A stretch of 25,541 nucleotides of DNA. It comes from Candidatus Latescibacterota bacterium. Its GTDB lineage: Bacteria > JAAXHH01 > JACQVL01. Below the pieces are notes generated by a model. That model ran no database searches, had not been told where the DNA came from, and saw only the letters and a program-made list of their open reading frames with translations. Position numbers and translations under genes: made by a program. The stretch is taken from positions 1-25,541 of the forward strand of contig JACQVL010000327.1 in the NCBI GenBank assembly GCA_016209865.1, read 5' to 3'. Numbering within the stretch: position 1 is the stretch's first letter; each line of letters begins with the position of its first letter. Below are positions 7,356 to 14,495 of this stretch, one piece after another.

Positions 7356-9575
7356 ATGCCTCTCACCAAAGACGATATCCTCACTTTCATGCGGAGCCCG
7401 GAGTACCGGCCGCTCCGCATCCGTGAATTGGCCCGCTCGCTCGCCGTGCGGAATGAAGGCTACCGCTCCTTTCGCCGGCTCGTCGCAGAGATGGTCGAGG
7501 CCGGCGAGGTCGTGGAACTCCGGCGGAAGCAGTTCGCTCTGCCTGGGAGCGGGAGCTTCATCGTCGGCCTGCTGCACGGCCATCAGGGCGGGTTCGGTTT
7601 CGTCACACCCGACGCTGGTGAGCCGGATGTCTTCATCGGGGCGGACTCGATGGGACAGGCTCTTCACGGGGATAAGGTGCTCGTTCGGCTGTACGGACGG
7701 CGGCGCGGGCTGAACCCGGAAGGGGAGATCGTCCGCGTGCTCGAACGCGGCCGCGCCCCGATCGTCGGTCTCTACCGGCGGGAAGGGACTGGTGGGTACG
7801 TCATCCCGGATGATACGAGGATCACCCGCAACATCCTGATCGCCCGGCGGAACGCGAAAGAGGCGCAGACGGACCAGAAGGTCGTCGTCCATGTCACGAA
7901 CTGGGACACGAGTTCCCACCTGCCAGAAGGCCGGATCACCGAGGTGCTGGGGTTCCCGGACGACCCCGGCCTGGAGATACTGTCCCTCATCCGGAGCTAC
8001 GACCTGCCGCTCGATTTCCCCGACCCGGTGTTAGACGAAGCGGAACGGTTTCCCGCCAGTCTCCCGCACGAAGCGCTCGTCGGCCGGGTTGACCTGCGAT
8101 CCACCCGGTGCATCACGATCGACCCGGTCGATGCGCGGGATTTCGACGACGCGGTGTCCATCCAGCGGCTTCCGAACGGCCACTACCGGCTCGGCGTTCA
8201 CATCGCGGATGTCGGGTCCTACGTGCGCGAGGGGAGCTTGATCGACCGGGAAGCCCTGTACCGGGGGACGAGCATCTACCTCGTCGATCGTGTCATCCCG
8301 ATGCTCCCGCACCGGTTGACGAACGACATCTGCTCGTTGAAACCCGGCGTCGACCGGCTGACGATGAGTGTGTGGATGGAGGTCGCTCCGTCGGGGGAGG
8401 TCGTCCGGTACGAGATTCGGGACAGCGTTATCCGGAGCGCGTACCGGCTGACGTACGAAGAAGCCCAGGAATGGGTCGAGACGGGCGACCCGCACGACGC
8501 GAAGACTGGGGCGATCGTCGCCGACCTCCGGGTGTTGCTCGACCTGAGCGTCATCCTGCGCGGCCGGCGGGTGGCGTCGGGAAGTCTTGATTTCGACCTG
8601 CCGGAACCGTTCGTGCTGCTCGACCCGGAGGGCAAGCCGCTCGACGTCCGCAGAGCAGAACGATTAGCCAGTCATCGTCTGATCGAAGAATGTATGCTGC
8701 TCGCCAACCAGACGGTCGCGGGTCACCTGCTCCGGCTGGGCATCCCCGCCCTCTACCGCGTGCACGCGAGACCAAGCCCGGACAGGCTCAAAGAGCTCCA
8801 GCTCCTCCTCGCCGGGTTCGGGTATACGCTGACCGCGCGGGATGTGGCGCATCCGAAGAAACTGCAGGCGTTCCTGGAATCGATCAAAGACCAGCCCGAC
8901 CATGTGGTCATCAACGACATCGTCCTCCGGTCGCTGAAGAAGGCTCAGTACGCTGTGGACAACATCGGGCATTACGGCCTGGCGTTCGACTGGTACACGC
9001 ATTTCACGTCCCCCATCCGGCGGTATCCTGATCTGGCCGTCCACCGGCTCCTCCGCGAGCTGCAGCCGGGACTGCCCCAGCCCGACCGGCAGCGCCAGGT
9101 CGAGCTGTTTTTCCGGCGGGCGGCGGAGATCGCCTCCCGGCGGGAAAAGCTGGCGGAGGAGGTCGAGCGGGAGTCGGTCAAGATCAAGCAAGTCGAGTTC
9201 ATGGAGGGGAAGATCGGGGAGGTGTATGAGGGGATCATCTCCGGGGTCGTCCAGTCCGGGTTGTTCGTCGAACTGGAGGATTCGTTGATCAACGGTCTGG
9301 TGCATACCTCGACCCTGACCGATGATTATTATGTGTTCGATCGGGACCGGCGCCGGCTGATAGGGGAGCGGACGAAGCGGGTCTTCCGGTTGGGCGACCG
9401 GGTGCGGGTCCGGGTGACGCGGGCGGACCGGCGGCTCCGGCGGATCGATTTCGAGCTGGTCGACGAGGGGGCTCGTGCCGTGCGAGTTGTCGACGGGGAG
9501 CAGGACACACGTCGCGTGCGCGGCCGGGTCAGGAAAGGTCGGCCTCGTCGTGGAGGGATAGGGCGGAGCAGATAA
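7356..9575 (+). CDS. rnr: Ribonuclease R (RNB-family 3'-5' exoribonuclease)
   Basis: A 739-residue protein, a usual length for RNase R, which degrades structured RNA processively in the cytoplasm. Domains in order: a winged-helix HTH_12 domain (about 3-60: LTKDDILTFMRSPEYRPL), cold-shock/OB domains (about 65-200: GFGFVTPDAGEPDVFIG), the RNB catalytic domain (about 245-585) and an S1 domain (about 620-705: GIISGVVQSGLFVELED). The catalytic aspartates are in IDPVDARDFDDAV (255-267: Asp256, 262, 264, 265). A basic tail follows. ATG 7356 fits the family N-terminus, but the bases before it are pyrimidine-rich heptamer repeat with no Shine-Dalgarno site. The frame is also open back to ATG 7260, which overlaps the subtilase stop (ATGA); starting there would add 32 repeat-encoded residues. 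Function is certain, start is not. Confidence 0.95.
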   Translation: MPLTKDDILTFMRSPEYRPLRIRELARSLAVRNEGYRSFRRLVAEMVEAGEVVELRRKQFALPGSGSFIVGLLHGHQGGFGFVTPDAGEPDVFIGADSMGQALHGDKVLVRLYGRRRGLNPEGEIVRVLERGRAPIVGLYRREGTGGYVIPDDTRITRNILIARRNAKEAQTDQKVVVHVTNWDTSSHLPEGRITEVLGFPDDPGLEILSLIRSYDLPLDFPDPVLDEAERFPASLPHEALVGRVDLRSTRCITIDPVDARDFDDAVSIQRLPNGHYRLGVHIADVGSYVREGSLIDREALYRGTSIYLVDRVIPMLPHRLTNDICSLKPGVDRLTMSVWMEVAPSGEVVRYEIRDSVIRSAYRLTYEEAQEWVETGDPHDAKTGAIVADLRVLLDLSVILRGRRVASGSLDFDLPEPFVLLDPEGKPLDVRRAERLASHRLIEECMLLANQTVAGHLLRLGIPALYRVHARPSPDRLKELQLLLAGFGYTLTARDVAHPKKLQAFLESIKDQPDHVVINDIVLRSLKKAQYAVDNIGHYGLAFDWYTHFTSPIRRYPDLAVHRLLRELQPGLPQPDRQRQVELFFRRAAEIASRREKLAEEVERESVKIKQVEFMEGKIGEVYEGIISGVVQSGLFVELEDSLINGLVHTSTLTDDYYVFDRDRRRLIGERTKRVFRLGDRVRVRVTRADRRLRRIDFELVDEGARAVRVVDGEQDTRRVRGRVRKGRPRRGGIGRSR

Positions 9576-9714
9576 GAGTGACGAGTGACGAGTGACAAGT
9601 AAAACAGAAGGGTGAGATTGAGGTTGAAATTCGGGAGCCTGGGTTCTTCGTCAACCTGCATCTCAACCTGAACCCGTTTTTTTCTCGTCACTTGTCACTG
9701 GTCACTCGTCACTG
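9576..9714. repeat. Nested inverted arrays: heptamer outer arms, hexamer inner arms
   Basis: Directly after the rnr TAA, a period-7 array of AGTGACG-type units runs 9576-9600; its reverse complement runs 9690-9714, pairing over about 24 bp with one internal mismatch. Between them lies a second pair of arms with period 6, built from TGAGGT-type units (9611-9632) and TCAACC-type units (9650-9674). The whole element can fold as a cruciform or long stem between rnr and the tRNA promoter. The outer unit contains TGA, which a 7-nt period places in all three frames on the + strand. Confidence 0.88.
9641..9683 (+). terminator. Possible Rho-independent terminator after rnr
   Basis: GGGTTC (9641-9646) pairs with GAACCC (9670-9675), followed after one G by seven T residues (9677-9683). 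The loop is long (23 nt), and this stem competes with pairing of the hexamer and heptamer arms around it. A U-tract just 3' of strong secondary structure makes termination of rnr transcripts here plausible. Confidence 0.4.
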
Positions 9715-9732
9715 CTCTCTCCGCTTTTTCCC

Positions 9733-9761
9733 TTGACAGCATCAATCACTCAACATATTTT
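9733..9761 (+). promoter_or_regulatory. Sigma-70-type promoter for tRNA-Ala (and possibly the transglycosylase gene)
   Basis: A perfect -35 box TTGACA (9733-9738), a 17-nt spacer and a -10 box TATTTT (9756-9761). The mature tRNA begins 11 nt after the -10 box, which fits a start site a few bases upstream of the tRNA 5' end. Confidence 0.8.
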
Positions 9762-9772
9762 AACACATCGTT

Positions 9773-9845
9773 GGGGCAGTAGCTCAGTTGGGAGAGCGCA
9801 TGAATGGCATTCATGAGGTCAGCGGTTCGATCCCGCTCTGCTCCA
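9773..9845 (+). tRNA. tRNA-Ala (anticodon GGC)
   Basis: A 73-nt tRNA that folds fully by hand. The acceptor stem is 9773-9779 with 9838-9844, and the D-stem is GCTC/GAGC (9782-9785 with 9794-9797). The anticodon stem is CATGA/TCATG around the loop ATGGCAT, placing GGC at 9806-9808. The variable loop has 5 nt, and the T-arm is AGCGG/CCGCT around TTCGATC. Position 3:70 is a G-U pair, the classical alanine identity element. The discriminator is A9845 and CCA is not encoded. Confidence 0.97.
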
Positions 9846-9867
9846 CTCTCGCCGATCCCGCTCTGCT
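9828..9867. repeat. 15-bp direct repeat of the tRNA 3' end
   Basis: CGATCCCGCTCTGCT occurs inside the tRNA T-arm and acceptor stem (9828-9842) and again, exactly, at 9853-9867, 25 bp downstream and outside the tRNA. Duplications of tRNA 3' ends are typical scars of integrase-mediated insertion, but only 10 bp lie between the copies and no integrase gene is present, so a small tandem duplication is equally possible. Confidence 0.85.
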
Positions 9868-9897
9868 TGCCTTTAGCCTCGTGAGAAAGGTGTGTCG

Positions 9898-11127
9898 ATG
9901 AGAAAAGGCCGATTCTGGTACGTCGGGGTTGTCCTCGCGCTCCTCCTCGCGCTCGATGAGCTGGCGGCCCTGGCATCCTCTCCTCACTCTTCTCCCACGC
10001 TCCCCGGCCTCACAGCGAAACATCCCTCGTCCCCCGACTCCGCAGACGCGATCAGATCGGGCCTGGCCCAGTTGTTCAAGAGTCCTCCGAAGGAAACGGT
10101 GGCCGGTCAGCGGATCTCTGGATGGGAAAGCAGACTCCCGGATGATGCGCTGGACCTCAGTGTGTTCGACCTGCCGGTGCTCATCAACGAACGGGTGAAG
10201 GCAGAATTTCAGTTCCTGCTCAACTTTAAGAAATTCCCGGAATGGCTGAACCGCGCGAACCGGTACGTTCCCATGATGCGGGAGATCTTTGAGAAAGAAG
10301 GGGTGCCCGGGGACCTGGTGTACCTGTCCTTGATCGAGAGCGGGTATCACCCACGGGCGTATTCCAGACGGAATGCGGCAGGCCTCTGGCAGTTTATTCC
10401 CACCACCGGCCGGGAACGCGGGTTGAAGCGGACGACCTGGGTTGACGAACGGTTCGACCCGGAGAAGGCCACGCTGGCGGCGGCCCGTCATTTCAAGCAA
10501 CTCTACCGGATGTTCGGCGATTGGCAGCTCGTCATGGCCGCGCACAACGGCGGCCCCGGACTCGTCCAGAAAGTGATGAAGAGGAAAGGGACGCAGGATT
10601 ACTGGCAGATGAAACTCCCGAAAGAGACGATGAAGTTCGTCCCGCTCATCATGGCCGCGGCCATCATCGCCAAAGACCCCAGCCGGTATGGGTTCAGTCC
10701 GAGTGCAGAACCTCCGCTGGCGTACGAAACGGTTTCCGTCAACCGGAGTGTCGGCCTGGAGACGATCGCGAAGGGGATGAACGTCCCGCTCGATACGCTC
10801 AAGATGCTCAACCCTGAACTGCGGAAATGGCGGCTGCCGCCCGGCGGGTATGACCTGAAGATCCCGGTTGGCACCCGGCCGAATCTCCTGGCCTGGCTGT
10901 CGGGAACGGCTTCCTCCACAGCGGCTCCACCCCCAGCCAGTGAGAGCGCGGATCAGACCGTCGTCTACATCGTCAAACGCGGGGACACGCTCTGGTCTAT
11001 CGCCCGCCGGTTTCACGTGACGGTCGATGCGATCAGGGAGGAGAACGGTCTGTCCCGCAGGGGCACGCTGCATCCGGGCGATCGGCTGAAGATCAACGGG
11101 AGCGATTCGCGCCAATCAGGCGAGTAG
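9898..11127 (+). CDS. mltD: MltD-type membrane-bound/periplasmic lytic murein transglycosylase with LysM
   Basis: A 409-residue precursor. ATG 9898 has AAAGG 7 nt upstream; the in-frame GTG at 9892 overlaps that site. A signal peptide covers about 1-27 with no lipobox Cys. The SLT domain (about 130-260) carries the catalytic Glu147 in LSLIESGYHP, then NAAGLWQFIPTTGRERGL and VMAAHNGGPG (212-221; most relatives read AYNAG). A degenerate LysM-like segment follows (about 275-330), and a clear C-terminal LysM (about 357-402: VYIVKRGDTLWSIARRFHV) binds glycan strands. The enzyme cleaves the MurNAc-GlcNAc bond of peptidoglycan to give 1,6-anhydro ends. It lies 52 bp after tRNA-Ala with no terminator or separate promoter visible, so it is likely made from the tRNA promoter. 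Confidence 0.93.
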   Translation: MRKGRFWYVGVVLALLLALDELAALASSPHSSPTLPGLTAKHPSSPDSADAIRSGLAQLFKSPPKETVAGQRISGWESRLPDDALDLSVFDLPVLINERVKAEFQFLLNFKKFPEWLNRANRYVPMMREIFEKEGVPGDLVYLSLIESGYHPRAYSRRNAAGLWQFIPTTGRERGLKRTTWVDERFDPEKATLAAARHFKQLYRMFGDWQLVMAAHNGGPGLVQKVMKRKGTQDYWQMKLPKETMKFVPLIMAAAIIAKDPSRYGFSPSAEPPLAYETVSVNRSVGLETIAKGMNVPLDTLKMLNPELRKWRLPPGGYDLKIPVGTRPNLLAWLSGTASSTAAPPPASESADQTVVYIVKRGDTLWSIARRFHVTVDAIREENGLSRRGTLHPGDRLKINGSDSRQSGE

Positions 11128-11201
11128 GACTGATGCCTCTCTCGCGCGTTCATCCTCCGGCCTCTCTGACCGTTAGAGCCTGACATTCTTTCAAAAAGAG
11201 T

Positions 11202-11230
11202 TTGACTTTCTCCCCGTCTCCCCGTATATT
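11202..11230 (+). promoter_or_regulatory. Sigma-70-type promoter upstream of sppA
   Basis: TTGACT (11202-11207), a 17-nt spacer and TATATT (11225-11230). The predicted transcript has a leader of about 98 nt before sppA. Within the leader, GCCCGGCTT (11264-11272) pairs with AAGTCGGGC (11289-11297), with one G-U pair, and is followed by GTTTTC, an attenuator-like hairpin. Confidence 0.75.
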
Positions 11231-11259
11231 AGGGACGTTGTGTCTTCAGGAGACGTGTG

Positions 11260-11328
11260 GTGTGCCCGGCTTCTGTCTCAGTGTCTTCAAGTCGGGCGTT
11301 TTCATCTTTGTGCCGTCCGTACGGGTAA
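11260..11328 (+). CDS. Possible 22-residue leader peptide upstream of sppA
   Basis: GTG at 11260 has AGGAG (11248-11252) 7 nt upstream, and the frame runs 22 codons (rich in Ser and Val) to TAA at 11326-11328, six bases before the sppA ATG. sppA itself has no recognisable Shine-Dalgarno site, so translational coupling through this leader is attractive. The short length means coding cannot be shown from sequence alone. The hairpin at 11264-11297 lies inside this frame. Confidence 0.3.
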   Translation: MCPASVSVSSSRAFSSLCRPYG

Positions 11329-11334
11329 GCCGAC

Positions 11335-12216
11335 ATGGCGAAAAAGTCAGACTGGATCATCGGCGGAGCCCTCGGGGCCAGTATCCTGCTCCTGGTGTTC
11401 GTGGCGGGGATTGCGCTGATCGGGAGCCTGATGGAGAGGGATGGGGAGTTTTCCTACGCGGCCGGCAAGCGCATCGCCCTGGTGGAGGTGACCGGCGTCA
11501 TCCGGAACGCGCGCAGCGTAGTCGCGCAACTGGCCAGGTACCGAGAGGACGGCTCCGTCCCCGCCATCGTCGTCAGGATCGACAGTCCGGGGGGAGAGGT
11601 CGCGCCGACTCAGGAGATTTTCGACGAGATCCGGAAGACACGGAAAGCCGGGAAGAAAGTGGTCGCCTCGATGGGCGGAGTGGCCGCGTCTGGCGGGTAC
11701 TACATCGCCTGCGCGGCGGATTCAATCGTAGCCAACCCGGGGACGCTGACGGGGAGCATCGGGGTGATTTTCGAGCTGCCCAACGTCGAAGGGTTATTCA
11801 AGAAGCTCGGTGTCGATTGGGAGGTGGTCAAAAGCGGGAAATACAAGGACATCGGTTCGCTCGCACGGGAACTGACGGATGAAGAACGGCGATTGCTGCA
11901 AGCGGTCGTCGATGACGTGTACGTGCAGTTTATCGACGCCATCGTGCAGAATCGCCGCCTGTCACGCGATCAGGTGATGGCGCTCGCCGACGGTCGGGTG
12001 TTCACCGGGCATCAAGCGAAAACGTTGGGTCTGGTCGATCGGACCGGGACGTACGAAGACGCGATCGCCTTAGCGGCCCGGATGGTCGGGATGACGGGGA
12101 AACCCAAAACGATCCGAGCGCGAGGCCAGAACCTCCTGGATGTGTTGTTCGACAACTTCGAGACGGCAACTCGGACGACGGACTCATCGCTCTTATTGGA
12201 ATACCGGCTACGGTAA
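11335..12216 (+). CDS. sppA: Signal peptide peptidase SppA (short, 36K type)
   Basis: A 293-residue protein of the short SppA form, with an N-terminal transmembrane segment (about 8-32) anchoring an outward-facing S49 protease domain. The Ser-Lys dyad is Ser119 in GGVAASGGYYIA (114-125) and Lys171 in VKSGKYKDIGS (165-175), 52 residues apart as in other short SppA enzymes. Other family motifs are RIDSPGGEVAPTQEI (81-95) and TLTGSIGVIF (137-146). SppA degrades signal peptides released in the membrane after secretion. The ATG at 11335 lacks a clear ribosome-binding site, and a short upstream frame may couple its translation. The stop codon sits in the centre of a 15-bp palindrome (12208-12222). 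HU follows 51 bp downstream. Confidence 0.94.
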   Translation: MAKKSDWIIGGALGASILLLVFVAGIALIGSLMERDGEFSYAAGKRIALVEVTGVIRNARSVVAQLARYREDGSVPAIVVRIDSPGGEVAPTQEIFDEIRKTRKAGKKVVASMGGVAASGGYYIACAADSIVANPGTLTGSIGVIFELPNVEGLFKKLGVDWEVVKSGKYKDIGSLARELTDEERRLLQAVVDDVYVQFIDAIVQNRRLSRDQVMALADGRVFTGHQAKTLGLVDRTGTYEDAIALAARMVGMTGKPKTIRARGQNLLDVLFDNFETATRTTDSSLLLEYRLR

Positions 12217-12267
12217 CCGTAGACCGGATCGTCGATCAGCAAAGTGTTCTTCACGAAGGAGCTTCAC

Positions 12268-12546
12268 ATGACAAAGGCAGACATCGTCGCACGTATCGCG
12301 CAACAGACCGGGATGACCAAAGCGGACACGGCGGACGTCCTGGATTCGTTGCTGGAAGCGATCTCGGCGGCGCTGGGGCGTGGTGAGAAGATCGAGATGC
12401 GAGGGTTTGGCATTTTCAAGGTCGAGAAGCGCAAGGCACGCGTGGCCCGGAACCCGAAAACCGGTCAGGAGATTCGAATTCCGCCCCGGTCTGTCCCGGT
12501 GTTCAAGCCGTCCGACCATCTCAAGGGTCGGGTGCAGGGCAAATAA
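12268..12546 (+). CDS. HU/IHF-family nucleoid DNA-binding protein
   Basis: A 92-residue protein of normal HU length. ATG 12268 follows GAAGGAG by 6 nt; an in-frame ATG at 12244 lies upstream of this site and is rejected. Typical features are MTKADIVARIAQQTGMTKAD at the N-terminus, GEKIEMRGFGIFKVEKRKAR (about 45-64) and the DNA-contacting beta-arm with the Pro tip, RNPKTGQEIRIPPRSVPVFKPS. HU-type dimers bend DNA and organise the nucleoid. Sequence alone does not separate HU from IHF subunits, so no symbol is given. The mS38-like gene follows after 21 bp and probably shares its transcript and terminator. Confidence 0.96.
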   Translation: MTKADIVARIAQQTGMTKADTADVLDSLLEAISAALGRGEKIEMRGFGIFKVEKRKARVARNPKTGQEIRIPPRSVPVFKPSDHLKGRVQGK

Positions 12547-12567
12547 CCGGCGAAGGGGGGAGACAGC

Positions 12568-12663
12568 GTGCCAAGCGGGAAGAAGCGAAAGCGGCATAAG
12601 ATCGCGACCCACAAGCGGAAGAAACGTCTCCGCGCGGATCGACACAAGAAGAAGCTGCGGTAA
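12568..12663 (+). CDS. Tiny basic AURKAIP1/COX24-domain (mS38-like) ribosome-associated protein
   Basis: A 31-residue protein starting at GTG 12568, with GGGGGAGAC just upstream, ending at TAA 12661. Most residues are Lys, Arg or His, and the sequence begins PSGKKRKRHKIATHKRKKRL. I recognise this as the short bacterial AURKAIP1/COX24 type seen in Bacteroidota and relatives, related to the C-terminus of mitochondrial ribosomal protein mS38 and similar in kind to mycobacterial bS22, which binds the small subunit near the decoding region. A ribosomal role here is inferred from family membership. Its position 21 bp after the HU-type gene and before a terminator suggests a two-gene unit. It is easily missed by gene finders because of its size and GTG start. 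Confidence 0.88.
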   Translation: MPSGKKRKRHKIATHKRKKRLRADRHKKKLR

Positions 12664-12688
12664 CCGTCAGGCGACCGCCAGACGACAC

Positions 12689-12730
12689 ACGCGTCATCTT
12701 GAGCGCATTCCAGAGGATGACGCGTTTTCG
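12689..12730 (+). terminator. Rho-independent terminator of the HU/mS38-like unit
   Basis: ACGCGTCATC (12689-12698) pairs perfectly with GATGACGCGT (12716-12725) around a 17-nt loop, and the 3' arm runs into TTTTCGTTT. It lies 26 bp after the mS38-like stop and before the convergent end of the solute-binding gene at 12756. No U-tract is visible for the opposite strand. Confidence 0.75.
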
Positions 12731-12755
12731 TTTGTGCGCTTCAGCCCCGCACCGG

Positions 12756-14399
12756 TCATCGCGTGCCGATGTACACATCCGTCATGATAAAACTGTACCC
12801 CCCGAACTTATTCTTCTTCACCCCCTTGAGCCACGGTTTGTACAACTCATACGCGATCGGGTGATACACGAACACCCCGCCGACGTCGGAGACGAGGATG
12901 CGCTCCGCCTGCCGGTAGAGGGCCGTCCGCGCCGCGGCGTTCGGTTCCGCGTCCGCCCGGTCGAGCAGGCGCGCAAACTCCGCGTGCATCCAATCATGCC
13001 GTCCCGTCCCCGCCTCGCGCGGATGCCAGATCATGTCGAGCATATTCTTCGGGTCGCGGTAATCCGCGTAGAACGGGACGAACCCCATCGGGATTTTCCA
13101 GTTGAACATCTGATCGGTGAACACCGGGTAGTCCGCGCTCCGGATGGTGAGCCGGATGCCCAGATGGTCTTTGAGCATCCCCTGGATCGCCTCCGCGACG
13201 AGCTTTGTCTCCGGCGCCGCTTCCCGGAGCCACAGTTCCACGACCGGAAAACCCCGACCGCCCGGATAGCCTGCCTCGGCTAACATCTGTTTCGCCAGCG
13301 CCGGGTTGAACGCCTGGACCTGCCGGTAGTCCGCGTACGCATCGAACGTCGGCGTGAGCATCGAGTAGGCCGGCCGGCCCGCCCGCCGCAACATCACCCG
13401 GCAGATGCTCTCCCGGTCGATCGCGTGACTGATCGCCTGCCGGACTTTCAGGCGGTTGAACGGCGGCTTGCGCGTCTGAAAGAACAGGTACCACGTCCCA
13501 TCCGCCGGACTTGAGACGAGCTGGGATTTCAACACCGGGTTGTTGAGCACCCGGCTGAGTTCGTTCGCCTGGACCGCCACCCGTCCGACCTCGTCGTTCT
13601 CGTAGGGCAGAAGGTTGGCGGACGACGGATGCTGGAACGTCCGGATGATCCGCTCGACGGACCCCTTGACCGGCCCGTTGTAGTTCCGGTCGAGGACGAA
13701 GACCATCCGGTCGCCATGCTTCCATTCGACGAGTGCATAGCTGGAGTTCGTCACGCAATTCTCAGCCTCCGTCCACTTCTGGCCGTACTTCTCCACCTGC
13801 CATCGCGGGACAGGGTGGGAGGTCGGAAACGCCGCGATCAGACCTAAGTACGGAGCCGGGTGCTCCACTTCGATGACTAAGGTGTAGTCATCCGTCGCCC
13901 GCACGCCGAGCAGGCGGGGATCGTTCATCTTGCCCTGATTGTATGCCCTGGCTCCTTTGATGTCGTAGTAGAACGACGCATACGGGTTGGCCGTCTCCGG
14001 CGCGAGAAACCGGCGGTACGAATACTCGAAATCCCGTGCGGTGACCGGACGGCCATCGCTCCATTTTGCCTGTTTCCTCAGGTCGAACGTCCAGGTTTTC
14101 CCGTCGGGGGAGACGGTCCACCGGGCCGCCGCCGCCGGGATGAGTTTTCCGTTCTCATCCGTCGCTAACAGCCGCTCGAAGAGGAACTCGTTCCAGCCGC
14201 CGACGTAGAGGTTGACGCTCACGTCTAAGCTGGTCGGTTCGTCCCCCATGAACCGGTAGATTTGCTGGCTGAGCCGCGCGGCATCGGGCGGCAGAACCTT
14301 GCCGACGCTGTTCACGATGCGGGGCCCAGAGGCGGACGCGACGACCAGAAGAGCCAGTCCGGTCACGGCGAGCCAGAGGAGGGAGAGGGATAAACGCAT
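12756..14399 (-). CDS. Peptide/nickel-type extracytoplasmic solute-binding protein (SBP_bac_5)
   Basis: A 547-residue precursor of the OppA/DppA class. ATG 14399 is preceded by GAGGAG 10 nt upstream; the longer frame back to 14444 is encoded by the palindromic repeat and is rejected. A signal peptide covers about 1-25, with no lipobox Cys, so the protein should be free in the periplasm. Family landmarks are WTVSPDGKTWTFDLRKQAKW, WSDGRPVTARDFEYSYRRFL and VRQAISHAIDRESICRVML, followed by LAEAGYPGGRGFPVVELW. It probably binds oligopeptides or similar solutes for an ABC importer. No permease or ATPase genes are adjacent. A paralogue is divergently encoded from 14496, sharing the unusual mature N-terminus VNSVGKVLPPDAA. 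Confidence 0.92.
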   Translation of the reverse strand: MRLSLSLLWLAVTGLALLVVASASGPRIVNSVGKVLPPDAARLSQQIYRFMGDEPTSLDVSVNLYVGGWNEFLFERLLATDENGKLIPAAAARWTVSPDGKTWTFDLRKQAKWSDGRPVTARDFEYSYRRFLAPETANPYASFYYDIKGARAYNQGKMNDPRLLGVRATDDYTLVIEVEHPAPYLGLIAAFPTSHPVPRWQVEKYGQKWTEAENCVTNSSYALVEWKHGDRMVFVLDRNYNGPVKGSVERIIRTFQHPSSANLLPYENDEVGRVAVQANELSRVLNNPVLKSQLVSSPADGTWYLFFQTRKPPFNRLKVRQAISHAIDRESICRVMLRRAGRPAYSMLTPTFDAYADYRQVQAFNPALAKQMLAEAGYPGGRGFPVVELWLREAAPETKLVAEAIQGMLKDHLGIRLTIRSADYPVFTDQMFNWKIPMGFVPFYADYRDPKNMLDMIWHPREAGTGRHDWMHAEFARLLDRADAEPNAAARTALYRQAERILVSDVGGVFVYHPIAYELYKPWLKGVKKNKFGGYSFIMTDVYIGTR

Positions 14400-14416
14400 A
14401 CACAGAGGACTCCTCG

Positions 14417-14443
14417 TGGATTCCCGATTTCGCGGGCATGACA
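14417..14443. repeat. Single copy of the 27-bp palindromic (dRS3/REP-like) unit
   Basis: The unit reads TGGATTCCCGATTTCGC then GGGCATGACA on the + strand, matching copies at 1587-1613, 1631-1657, 18579-18605 and 18629-18655. It lies just upstream of the - strand solute-binding gene and 16 bp from the -35 box of the divergent one. Confidence 0.8.
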
Positions 14444-14458
14444 CCGACTGATAGAGCC

Positions 14459-14487
14459 TTGACAGCTATCTCTTCACGCTATATTGT
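14459..14487 (+). promoter_or_regulatory. Promoter of the second solute-binding gene, apparently giving a leaderless mRNA
   Basis: TTGACA (14459-14464), a 17-nt spacer and TATTGT (14482-14487); TATATT (14480-14485) is an overlapping alternative with a 15-nt spacer. The ATG at 14496 lies only 8 nt after the -10 box, where transcription itself would start, and there is no Shine-Dalgarno site. Confidence 0.6.
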
Positions 14488-14495
14488 AACATTCT

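Noticed and set aside
9576-9714. CRISPR array
   Set aside because: Units are 6-7 bp, contiguous and inverted, with no spacers and no cas genes.
9811-11115. Long open frame (434 codons) on the - strand opposite the transglycosylase gene
   Set aside because: It is a mirror of a clear family gene in GC-rich DNA, its translation is rich in Arg, Pro and Gly without recognisable domains, and it would run through the tRNA 3' end.
12208-12222. 15-bp palindrome over the sppA stop codon as a terminator or operator
   Set aside because: It has almost no loop and no following T-run; it could be chance, so it is only mentioned with sppA.
14400-14444. 15-residue N-terminal extension of the - strand solute-binding protein
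   Set aside because: Encoded by the palindromic repeat, and it would displace the signal peptide; GAGGAG precedes the inner ATG.
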